Source of the DNA: Eumeta japonica
Taxonomy: Eukaryota > Arthropoda > Insecta > Lepidoptera > Psychidae
Assembly: GCA_005406025.1 (NCBI GenBank)
Contig: BGZK01000217.1
Location: 434,001 to 498,000 of the forward strand
Direction of reading: 5' to 3'
DNA: 64,000 bases
Both the position numbers and the translations under genes were made by a program. The stretch's first letter is position 1; each line of letters begins with the position of its first letter. The notes beneath the pieces are model-generated. The model ran no database searches. It saw nothing but the letters and a program-made list of their open reading frames with translations, and was not told the DNA's origin. Positions 1 through 12,700 of the stretch are shown here, piece by piece.

Positions 1-2016
1 TTACACGTTACTTGACAATAATATTGAAAATTTATTGTTAAAAACGATGTCGTTAGTTGATTCCGATTAGCTATGTGTGATAAAGGATTTATAAAGGCAA
101 AGTCTGATAATATTCCTGATGTTGATATATTTATGATAACCAATTTTTTAAAAACTGACGTTCAACTAGAAAAAAAAACAGAAATCATAAGAATTATTTA
201 AATATTATTATAACAAGAGAACAACCACTTTAATATAAAATTAAAAAATTTTGATCTAGTTAAATACATAACCTAGAACGTTATAAAACTATAAATATAT
301 CAAATTGAATCCCAATCATTAGATAAAGCTATATGAATTTATTATTTAAGCACTTTAAATTATCAATAAAAATTTTTTAATGCTATGATTTTAAGGTTAG
401 GATTTGGAGTCCAGTTCAAAAATTTATTGACTGAACTCTACTTGTTTGATTTGTATACTTAGATAAATAATAATTAATAACAATGGTATTAAGAAATACT
501 TACATCGAAATGATCTTCACAACAAAAATTCGATTTTGTTTTGGGATTATCACGGTGCACTGCTTGAAACCATTTATTTCACGTTTGCTATCTTGGGGAA
601 CATTTAAAAACATTTTGTTAGGAGTTGTTTTGTAGTATTCGTATTATAATGGTACAAAACAAGAACGATAACTTTAAGGTTCGACATTATCAATATAAAT
701 TTGAATATTTAACTATGACAACAGAATTAAATCAATCAATACACTGTCCTTATTATTTCTGTATCAACTGCAATGAGTGACAACTAACATTATGACGTCA
801 CACGCGCTCGGGTTTGTTCGAGCTGTCGGTGTCTTCGGTACTTGATTCAAAATTAATTTTATTTTGAAATAACTTTAAACTATTGCTAAAAAAAAAAAAT
901 AGTTTCCTTATAAAACTTATATATGATATTTCCATTTATCGCAAAAAAATTTCAAAACCCAATTCGACTGTATTTTTTATTTTATTTGTTACCTGGGAAC
1001 TTGCAACTATGAACCGATTTCAATAATTCTTTTTTTATTAGAAAGTTGATGCTTCCCATGTTGTCCTATTTTAATTTGGTACAGTTGTTACAATGACATC
1101 AATAAAAATATAATATAAATCTTAAATTGGCATTAAGTTTGTGCCTGAAAAATGGATGAATAACTTAATATCACCCCAACTGATTTCGATGATTCTTTTT
1201 TATTGTAAAGGATATACTTCATGGGTAGTTTGATGAAAGTTTGGTTCTGATTATGGGATCCATGACAAAATAACGGAACTTTTCAATTCTCAGGAGCAAA
1301 TTAATAATACTCGACCGAATCTTTTATAGATTATCCGTATATTTGTGTCACCTACCATGACATCGTTATGGTCAAGTAATTGTCGTAGTCGAATATGATG
1401 ATCAATGGAACTCTTTAACGGCTTACAGTAAGGGTGCGATCTATGAGCAGCAAGTTTAGTAGGTCTACCCATATTCAGACAAATTAGTTAATGTACTTCA
1501 GATTCACTAAAATTAAAAAAATAGAGAATTTTTTTTACAAAAAGTCTTCAAAAAAAAACTATTCCAAATAAATTAATATGCACTAAAACGTAAAAAAATA
1601 ATAGCGTATTCTTCCACAACTTAATAATCAACTTACTTTTTCTACTCATCAATATGTAGGTACGATCTATGTGTTTACCACGCAAGAAGGTAGGTAGGTA
1701 CCTACTCACTTCAAATTTAACTAACACATACCTATGAATAACAAACAATGATCAAAATATTTTTTAGAGTTCTCGTAAGTAAAATGAAATGAAAAATATT
1801 AGACTACTTAAAAGTCAATCAAATTATTACAATAATATAATGTACTTACAATTATGTTTATTTTTGAAGTCGGTGTCAGCCAAGGAAACACCACAATGTA
1901 TTTAGCAATAGGCACCGAATTTGACTCTAGCTTCAATGGTTTCAATTCTACATACAACAGTGTTTAACCAAAAAAAACTGCTCCTGATGAGGTCGACGAC
2001 TGCACATTTAGTTTTC

Positions 2017-2052
<36 letters not shown>

Positions 2053-2869
2053 TTAATGCAATCAAATTAATTGTTTCTTTGTTCTATTTTACTTAGGTCT
2101 TTTTAATTCCTTAGCGGTATTTCTAAGATATCATCATAGATAATTAAACAATATCACTGTTTGTTCGAGTTCCATCATGCATTTTTATGATAAAAAATGT
2201 CATAAGATTATAAGCATGATAATATAATTGGGCTTATTTTAACTGTATTTATAAACAGAGAAACTATTGCTCTACTCATAATCATGTAGTAGAATGGTTA
2301 GAATCAATATATGTGAATAATTTGTAGTCTTATCAGTTTCAATTTTGAAATATACAGGATAACCATAAATTCATGTCCGAAAACTAGGTGCCTTTGGGCG
2401 GTCAGCGTATTGTTATCTCTACCAGCAGGCGTGCATGGTGTTTGATATATATGTATATGTATGTCTGCATGATAAGGTTTCCCAATTCAAATATTTCAAA
2501 TCAATTTTTTTCAAGAACTGTTGAAAAATGAGATGTAACAAGAGATATAACAAACATCGGAGCCAACCTTGTAGTCTTGAATCAACAATAGTACAAATAT
2601 ATCTTTAACTTGATGTGCAAGAAGTTTTCAAAGTAAAATTGTTCTCATAATTGAAAGTCTTCAATTGAAATGTCTACCACAGTTTGATTTCCTTTGATTT
2701 AATTTTGAATTTTATGTTCTTTATTGTACTGTGAAACAATACTATGAAATGGAATTTTATGTTACAATTTAAATCTAAACATTTAATTGTTAGTGTCTTT
2801 GAAGATAGTTGTTATTTAAATTTATCATCTTATTTTCATTTATTTGCATTTAAATTATTTAAAATTGTA
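1..2869. other. Upstream AT-rich DNA
   Basis: I found no supported coding sequence. It holds a TGACGTCA (CRE/ATF-type) palindrome at 793-800 within a small GC-richer patch, and an (AT)n microsatellite at about 2018-2050. Confidence 0.6.
2018..2050. repeat. (AT)n microsatellite
   Basis: An uninterrupted TA dinucleotide run of about 32 bp. Confidence 0.9.
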
Positions 2870-3490
2870 GCGCGCACGTGTCATTTCTTTTAAATACAAA
2901 AATTCATTGATATGCGCTCGGTAAACTTCGGCGCAATTTGAGTCTGGAGCCGTTAAAAGCCGAACACGTGCGCCTGGTCAGTCCCGTCGCAGCCCGCACG
3001 TCATGTTTACAGTTATTGCAAAATTTAATGTAACTATAGATTTTTAAGGTGCTTCCTCTAAATAATATGTTTGCGTGTACACTGGTGGACATTAAACTGA
3101 TTTTTTTTTAACCTTCGTGTGTCGTTCTTTAACTGATGAATCCACCGTCGCATGCTACAAAATGTATTATTCAGTAATTCCTTTTCTGTCATTTCAAAAA
3201 ATGTTATAGTCTGTACATGAATATGATAATGCTTAATGTGACCATTTATTTATTTTGTCAGACCGGGACACATCTGCGAAAGTAATAATAAAAAAAAGGT
3301 TTTAGTGTTTTTGACGCGCTCTGTCGTCATCTTCCTCCCCGTGCGGGCCACGCTATTCGAGCGGAAACAATAAATTTTAAACTATCGTTGGGTCTGCTTG
3401 TAAAACCGGGACTTTGTTGACTTCGCTGAGGACATCGAGACAGACTGCCTGAAACCGAGACTGTCACGCCCAAACCTGGACTAATAATCA
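2870..3490 (+). promoter_or_regulatory. Putative BTAF1 promoter / 5' leader region
   Basis: This block is richer in G+C and CpG than the AT-rich DNA on either side and lies directly upstream of the first placed coding exon. It holds two CACGTG E-box palindromes (2875-2880 and 2965-2970) and an insect initiator-like TCAGTC at 2978-2983. No TATA box stands at a convincing distance. It contains no ATG that joins convincingly to the 3537 exon, so it is probably promoter plus untranslated leader. The assignment is by position and composition only. Confidence 0.4.
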
Positions 3491-3536
3491 CGTTAGTAAT
3501 GCTGCACTTTACACATCGTCTTATGTTGTGTTACAG

Positions 3537-3714
3537 GTTGGAGCGGTTGTTTGTTCTGGTAGAAGCCGGTTCAGGGCCTGCGACGCGTCGTGCAGCCGCC
3601 CGCCAGTTGGGTGAGGTGCAACGGGCGCACCCCCATGAGTTACATCGGCTGTTGGCCCGTCTCAACAAGCACCTTCGTTCGCCCGTCTGGGATACTAGGG
3701 TTGCTGCTGCGCAG
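3537..3714 (+). CDS. BTAF1: BTAF1 exon: N-terminal TBP-binding HEAT segment (first placed)
   Basis: The acceptor TTACAG ends at 3536 and the donor CAG|GTACCG follows 3714; the exon ends in phase 0. It encodes the conserved start of the family, [12 protein letters not shown] and then HPHELHRLL and WDTRVAAAQ, matching the human segment after its first few residues. The first base completes an Arg codon, so translation should begin in an upstream exon. An in-frame ATG at 3499 exists only if the intron is read through, and it adds residues unlike the family N-terminus. Confidence 0.93.
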
Positions 3715-6700
3715 GTACCGTGAAATTCCATTTTTAAGCTAATTCATACACATGCAGCTTAATTCTTAAGTTTTACATTATCTCATTTTAAAATGGAAAT
3801 ATAGGCAAATTAGGAGTTGATATTTTTAATTTTTGATTTTAAACATATTCAATTGTATATATTTACCTATTGTTCAATAAGATGTCTCTCGTTTATTGCC
3901 CCTATTCTCATTGAATATTAAAAATGAAATATTAAATATGCTTAAAATTTTTAGACAAGTCACGTGAATGCAATAATGCCATATCACCACATTTATATGC
4001 CATGCTACACAACACATGTATTCATTATATCGCTAACTTTTATCCACATATACTTAAATAAAATATTTTTTTACTCTTTTAATATTGATCATTTCTTAGT
4101 TTTGCTTCTTGTTCTTAGTCAGACCTGGTACTGTTCTCGATTGTGCTCTCTGTCCTGCTTTTGTTTCAAATCATGATGTTTTTGGCAGGTTATGTATGTA
4201 TGTTCATCTATTCCTGTGTAGATCCTATGCAATTAGTTGTATATGAGCAAATGAGGTGCATTAGCTGTGTCTATACACTTTGTAACAGTATATTAAATCC
4301 AACCAAAAAATATTTCACAAATGTACCGAGTTTGGTGTTAAATATAGGTTATATAATATGATATATTTCAAAGACTGAAAATCTATCAATCAACTATTTT
4401 CATATGTAAAAATTCAATCTCCATGTTTTATGATCTCAAAAGTCACAAAATAGTCGATGGACTTGAAATTTTGACAAAATATTGAATTTGAATATGTGCG
4501 TGTTTTATTGTGCCTCCTAGCATTTGTTCCCAATTTCATCAATGTATATATAGAGTTAAACCAAACTAATTCTAAAAATTATTTTATTTATAGAAAGTGA
4601 CTATCCCCAAATAATATAGCCTATATTTTATTTTTATACTGTAGCATTTGCTCACCTATCCAAACCGCGACCAGTTGCAGTATCGAAATTAGAATAAATA
4701 ATCAATACTGAATTATAATTAAGATTGTGGCCGGGATTGAAATCAGGACCAATTTTGGAACCGTAATTGAAAGCTGAAGAATGAATACATTCTGTGTTGA
4801 CGCGAGGGATGGCTTATGTGGAAAAAATACTTTAACATTCCTTTATAATATATATATATTTTAGTTTTCATGATTATATAGATCATCAAAAAGTGGCCAA
4901 AAAAACAATAATCAAAAAGCCAAAACTCTACTATGGAATAAATAATTAAAAAACATAAAAACAAGCTTGTTGAGATATAGTGGTTACTGAACTGTGAAGC
5001 CATAGGCGGCTAATTTTAAAATGTATAGTAATTAATAATATCTAAATTAGTGTGATGTTTTACAAATTAATACCAGTGTGTGATATGCATGTGAGTTAGA
5101 TTACGATTTTTAAGTATGTGTCTTATAATGTAGCTCTTGTGGCTAGATAAACAGATTGCTGGATTGAATAAAGAATTGATTCCTTCAATTTTTATATAGA
5201 GATCACTCAATATTAAAAAATAAAAAGTTATACCCAATTCACCAAAATTTCAATTTTATATATCAGTGGGATGAGTAGAAGACATGATTATGCATATAAA
5301 ATCTCGGATGCAGCATAATTTATATATAGTTTTAATATAAATCATCATTTATAAATTACAGTTCTTTGTATACTGCCATGTTTTAAATCCAGCCACATAC
5401 AATGACCTAATTTTAATTAGGTCATTAGGACAGAATTTTAATTAGGTCATTGTAAGAAGACTGATTACAAGAACTGTATGTGCTTACAGTTCTATCGAAG
5501 CAAATGAGGAAGCTTTAATAGAGCCTATGTATTAATGCTACTCTTATCAGAATTTTACAGCTGCAAAATGATAATGTAATGATTTTTAATTTGTTCTTAT
5601 CAAACTGTTTCTGCATGGTAGGTAAAATAAAATTTCCTTGCGTAGTTGCGCCATATTATGTATTTATATTATTGTGGTGTGTATGTATTTCGTTAGTTAT
5701 ATACATATGTCAACCTTACATTCAAGGTTTGCGAGTGTAATGCTATATTTTTTGTGGGCTTTTAAAAATATTTTATAATTTTTTTTGGTATTATTAATTG
5801 TACTATATTAAATTATCTAGCTTGCGTCCTCATTCATTCCATCCAGCACACACCTCACATACACACATTGTGTGTATTCTATGTATTTTAAATATTTAAT
5901 TATTTAACTTCTTGAAAATTATGTATTTTTTTTATTGTTTTTCCTTACAACATACATTTAAATTCAGTAGAAAATGATTCAATAGCTTTGTCATGAAAGA
6001 GGAATATTAGTGTAAGGCTAAACCTCTCAATTTGAAATAAAAATATTACAGGACCTTACGTCTTGTTAGCAGTGGGACAATCCAAAATGTAATACTATAA
6101 CATTGTAGGTCAAAGTACAGAAAATGCAGGAAATAAAATAAAATGGGATCTTACCTACTTTATGAAATGCAAAAATATCTCACTGCAAGTGTATTTAACC
6201 ATCAATTAGTAACTACACATAATGCACATGGCAATGAAAGTTAGGTCTGGCAGAAAAAAAAACATGAAAGTAGTATAAATACAGTGGCGATGTAAAATCC
6301 ATCTGCTGAATGTATAGTATCCATGGAAGATAAGTGTAATCACAGTGATGTTAAAGAATTGTATAGTTTGAAAAAAGCTGTAAGGCATGGACTTAAAATT
6401 GGTATGTCGAGTTGGTTTTGCCTTTTGATAACATTAAATGAAAGTAGACTAACGGAAGAAATGAATAAAGCAACTCTGATGTACTAGTTGCCTTGAAGTA
6501 CCTTAGAAAACCTTATGTGGTTCATTTTAAAACAAATTAAAAATAGGTCAATTTTTAAGGTTTATAAAATGTGACTTTCAATAAAATCTTATTTAAAGAT
6601 TTTAACAACAAATGGATATTTGTTATTTTTGTCTATCACTTTAGAAAGTAGAACAATTTATGCTTATGTTTAATATTTTTCAAAAATGTATTGTAAACAT

Positions 6701-9700
6701 TTCCTTGTTTGAGATGTAATTTCAACATCATTTTACTTATTTGATAATGCATTATAATTAGATTTTGAAATAATGCTTCACTTGCTATTTCTCATGAATA
6801 TTATTACACATTGATTACTCCTTATGGATAATATAATACAATAAGGGCTTATATAGAAAACTTCAATGATATTAGTTGAACTATTAAGTCACAAAGTACA
6901 AAACAATCACACTACATTGAATACAGATTCTTAACAGTTCATTTGAAGTGTTAGGCATTGAATTGTTGATCCTAGATATTCTTTGTAGTCTATTTTTGGT
7001 AATTATAGGATTAAAAATGTATTTGAAAATACACATTAGAATACCAAAAATAAAAACAACAATAGAAGTGGCCTACCATTGGCTGTGGGGTGAACTTCTA
7101 TCGAAATACAAAAGTATGATATGATCAGATTTTTTTTTTGCGTTAGCTAGTTTCTATTTTTAATTGGCACAAAAAAAATGTACTGATTTTGTTTCATATA
7201 TATTTAATATAGATGTATAATGTATGTGTTTATTGGAGACAGCCATATAAATGGACATGCACATGTCATTGTCACATATCGGCAACCAAACCCATCAATA
7301 GATATAACAATTATATGACAAAGTATAGGTTTAAGATAATGAACAATATAACAATGTAATCTTAACATTTCTTTGTATCAGCATTACAATTACATTCTGT
7401 TATCTCTCAAATCTACAAAATAATTATTTCATAACACATCTATCTTTATTGCAATTGTTATCTATTAGAGTTTCAATATGATTTAAACTTTGTTTGGTGT
7501 TAATAACCACATTTACATACAATAACCATGAAGGTTATTGTTAACCGACTTCTTAAACCACTTAATATGTTCATTTAGTGTCTTCAAATAATATTTAATT
7601 ATGCTTAATAACTAGTAGTAATTTTAATTTCCACAACTTTACAGGCAATAGAATCTATTCTGACAAATGTTCCTGAATGGAATCCACCACCAGTAACCGT
7701 GAAGAAAGGTACGTTATTAAATGTAGGGCATATTGAAACTTTTGGGAAACCGATAAATGAAACACTGATTATGTTGTCCTCGTAAGTAATGGGATATACT
7801 TTACATTTTTTTTTTTAACTATAGTAAAAAGCGAAATATTTCTTGAAACGACCCTTAAGAAATGCAAACCACTTCTCTTCGAGCTTATAAATTGTAGTAC
7901 TCTTAGTTTGTTCAAAGATTTTTGATACAAAAAGAAATCTCAGTAAACATAATTCAGGCCATCCTCAAAGCCTGAACACATTAATCATCAAGATACTCAA
8001 ACATTATGTTGCGTTCTTTATACACTCTCCATTAGCACTTGTTATAAATGGGTCTTTAGTTTTAAATCAAAAACAAATGCTTAGAACAAAATAAAGCTTT
8101 ATGTGTGTGTACAGTAGTACTAATAACCTCCATTATGGTCCTGGAAATGAATAAGGAGATGCATATTCTCATAAAGCAGAGGCATAACTTAGAAAATAGA
8201 ATATGTATGTTGACAAAATAAACAATAATTTTAATGCAATTTGAAAACAACATTGTTTATTGATTTTTCGGGGTATTTATTCTTACGACCTACTTCTTTC
8301 ATAGTTTGAGGTTTGAGAAAGGTAATATGATAAAAAAACGCTGAGAAAAATTAAATGTGCAGTCATGGAACGCTCGTCAGGAACTAAGTTTTTTCCAATA
8401 TTAATAATGCAAAGTAAGAAATAAAATCAAAGAGTTTCATTTAATATTTAGGAAAAATGTTCATTTATGACAAATGGAATATAAAATAGTGGATTATAAA
8501 TTATATAAAAGTACTAAATAATAAATTTCAGAAAGTCGCTAAAAGAATTACGCCCCGTAACCCTTTTTCGTTATCTTACTATTCCCAACAGTCAAGTTAC
8601 TGCAAGCTGCATTTATTCAAATACAAAAAATGTATTTTCAGCTATACTGTGACAAAGAATGCATAATGGATCCAGTAGTAATACTTAACTGATTACACTT
8701 AAATTTCACTTCTAATCGCATAGCATGCATTGTTCACTAAGAAAACATTAATAGTAAACACTCAAATTTCGGTGTATATTTCCACGAGCAACTGATGGTA
8801 GAATATCGCTTCAATGTAAACAAGGTCATAAACGTCATTCATAACTATGAAAAAAGTAAATGTTCATTTGATGTAGACGAACAAATTCTAGGATCTTCTA
8901 TACTATTCACATCAAAATTCTCAGATAATTTAAGCAAGTACAACCACGAATTTCAAGATTAACTAGCAGAGTCCTATTGTGTTACATATTTCATTTTTAA
9001 GAGAGTTATTCTGCTATTTTATTATTTGTTCATAAGTTTGTGATAATATTTAGCCTCATAAAAGTATTTTTATCTGATCACCTTCATGCTACATGGTTTA
9101 TAGAAACGGGCTTGGGGGTGCTTGTGACTTTCGTTATCATTTACCATGGTCTTAAGTTTCCTAAATAAGATTATAAACAGCCTTCATAATATATATTATA
9201 TTAGGTGATGAACTATATGTAATGTTCCAGAAGAGAAATGCGAAAATACAGACAGCGCATGCGGTCGATTGCGCTGCGAGAATTTTGACATAGAAAACGT
9301 GCTTCGACATGGCGCACATCTCATGGGCTCCGAAGGCGACGAATACGACATCGATGAAGACACACTCACCGGATCAGGTATTGTTTACATATATTTTGCT
9401 CAATCTGAAGGGTCATCTATAAACGTGTGAGCTCAAAATGTGGATGATACTCTAGAAAAATCTTATTTAAAGGAAGGAAGGTGTGGCGATGGAAAATCTC
9501 ACATCGACTTTTGACATTTAGAGAATATATTGTTATAATAACATTTTTTGCTATCCTCTAAGTGGAACATTTCCAATAATAAAAACTCTACAAATTTAGT
9601 TAGTTCAAAATTATGAGGAAAAATTCATATAAGAAGGTTCATTTTACATATAACAACATGGGGACATCTGTCCATGTTTTACCAAATCTTTACCAATGAG

Positions 9701-12700
9701 GGGTCCAAATTTTTTAAAGAAGCGCGTAGTGAACACCCCTAAGTTGGGTGATCATTGCGAATGTTTCATAGTTTTATAGTACTTGTTCAGGTAGTATTAC
9801 ATAACTCATGCTATTTTTAACAAATCTCAACACCTCAATGGGACTTTACATGTGCTCATAATTTGTTTATTCTGATGTTTTGTGAATTGAAATATGAGTC
9901 GGTGTATAGAAAATAATCATAAACTATAAGTCAAGGTAATTAATTGTGTATGTGGAAGGTTATGAAATAATATCTTGGCTTTAATACTGAATATGTCTTT
10001 TTCAGCTTTGCACCTTATAGTCCTTTTTTTGGTTTCCTGTGTCTATGCTTTTATTACCTTTTAAATTCTGAATAACGCTTTTCATTTTTTGAAGTGAAAA
10101 CTTCTTTAGCGGCGCTGAGCACTTTTTGTATGGGTAAAAACTTCCAAACTCGCGTCAGGGTCACGTGATGCTGATCGAAAAAGCGTAAGATCGAGGGGAA
10201 GGGAGAGGAACTAGTATCTCCCGCTCTTTCTACCGTGCCTGAGTGTGCTGCTCCGTTTAGGCGGCACAGGGGCGCTTGCGCGAATGTCCGTGTGTGTTTA
10301 TGTACAGCGTGCCACGCGTATCCAAGGATGGTGACAGCTGATGCCTTGACTGTTGTGTAGTAACCACACTGTTGTGTATTTGTATATGTGAATTGTTTAT
10401 ATTATGGAAATTGAATAAAGTGCATCTATTAATGAAAAAAGTGATGATGAAGTAGTGAAAGAAAATGAGTGAGTACTTTATAAATATACTAGATGAAAAA
10501 CTCTTACTTGGCTTTAGCCCGTAACTGCCGTCAAGAAAACCAGCTATAAGCTGAGCACTATAAAACGTAAAAAAACGAATAATAATAATAGTAATAAATA
10601 CAATTATAATAATAACATTAGGTTTCGATCGAGTCTGTATTTACACATAATAGATGTAATATTTGTAATATGTTTATACTTTATAGCATTAACCTATAAT
10701 TAAACATTGTATTCTACCTCATAAATGATAGTACTTTTGTACTTATAATTAAACACAACATTAATATTGAAGTTTTCACTTCTGCCGGCACTCCCGGAGT
10801 GCTACCGGTGTTTTTTTTTCACAATATCTTTGAACACGTTTATAATTCTTGTTGTTAGATATGAAAGAGAAAATTGCGAAGCAACGTCAACAATTAAATG
10901 CTCGGTTGGGTCTCGACGTTGCAGCTAAACTAGGGATGGACCTGACCGATGTTTACGATAATGAGGATTTGTATCCGCGACAGCACACACCTCTCAAATC
11001 TGAACCAATGAGAGTGAGTATAGCTATCCTATAAATAATCTGATTTAATTATAATATATAAATTATTATTAATATTAGAATATGTGATGTACAGAAGCAG
11101 TGTGTTAAAGAAATCTTACATTGTTTTGTATTATTTCAATGTAATTACTTTTAGGTTTTCATAAATTCATTAGTCGTTTTTAACATTTCTGGATTGTACA
11201 AGTACATATTAATAATTTATGTTATTTTATTTTTGGGCTAATGGTGATATTGAAATAAGTATTTTTGTCAGGGGACTGCTTTTAGAAAACAATCTTCCAA
11301 TTTTAGACTATATTAGGAAAACAATCTGCCAATTTTAGATTATATTAGGAAAACTGAGATTAAATTCATTATACTTTCCACGAATGGGATATGCTTTTTT
11401 TGTAATGCAACAAAGCTATTTTTACAGATTGTGAAACAAATAACTTTGAACTCTTTGCTCAATAAAAATATTGCAATTTCTCCATACAATTACAAAAATA
11501 TTAAGCTCTACCGTCAAGTTTGAAAACTGACCTTTGATGTTGTTGGTACAACTATCGATGAATTATTTGACCAGAGGCCGGTATGCGAACTAGTGGCGAT
11601 AGCTTCGAACAAACAGTTGAGCACTCGCGAGATGAACGTGGCGAAGAGGAAAGCGCGGCAGGCGGCGTTCAGCAAGCAGAAGTCGCGAGACACCGACGAG
11701 GGCCCGTCCACGCCCGCCACGCCCACCGACGAGCCCGACAAAAAGAAGATTAAATTAGAGACCAGTGAGGATGCTGCATGTTAGTATTAGTATGCACATA
11801 AAGTCATAGCCAAAAATAGCATGTTTGTACAGTCTGGCATATGAGAATGTGCATTGTATGGTGTGGAATTGTGTAAAAATAATAATGGACGCTTGTAAAT
11901 AATAGTAGTGCTTTCATAAGTTATGACATATGTATTAAATTTTTTTTGTCATGATATTGCTGTATAAGATTTACTAAGTTTTAAACTCCTGTTACTTTTC
12001 AAACGGAATAATATTTTTTATGCATTCATAGTAACAACAATTATTGAAGTATGTGTATGATACAAAATAACCTGCACATGTGTGAAAATAAATTTTACAA
12101 ATAATAAATGCATCTAGTGTTACTAAATTAACTGAGATATCAAATTTATAGATTTAAATTGTCTCATTTACATAAAATATTATAAAGTAACTCTTCAGTC
12201 TGATTTGATGGGTCAGTATCATTTCTCACTATTGGGCTTATATGAAAAAAATAGGTCATACCACCACAAACATATCAATTAATTTGCGTGCTAAAAAGTA
12301 TATTCCACATCCATATCTTTCAAAACGCGCCACAGACTCAATATAAACGTGATACATCATGGACAATGAAAACTGAGATCCGTATTTAATTGGGCTAAAT
12401 GGCAAAGGAAATTTTATAACTTACACCATAATTTGCAATGGAAAGCATAGAAAACACTCAGGACTAAACACAACTAGTGTATTCTGGTATTTGTCACATA
12501 AAAGGCTGTTTAAAAAAATATATCAGTTTTTAAAGCATTTTCTTTTCTCTTTTTTAATATTTTTCTTTACATCAGATGGTTTTTTTTTGTACTTGATAAA
12601 TAAAGTAAATAAACATTGGACAATATGGAAATAGTTTCTTTTAGCAAAAAACACTTATATATGTGTAATGATTTTATGAATGAATGTATAGATAATAGAT

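Noticed and set aside
785..840. TGACGTCA patch as the BTAF1 promoter
   Set aside because: Too far from the first coding exon and with no usable exon downstream; noted only as a motif.
3499..3536. ATG at 3499 in frame with the first BTAF1 exon as start codon
   Set aside because: It would read through a good TTACAG acceptor and add residues unlike the family N-terminus; kept only as an alternative.
3964..4361. Two overlapping plus-strand frames in intron 1
   Set aside because: Composition matches surrounding non-coding DNA, with no recognisable motif.
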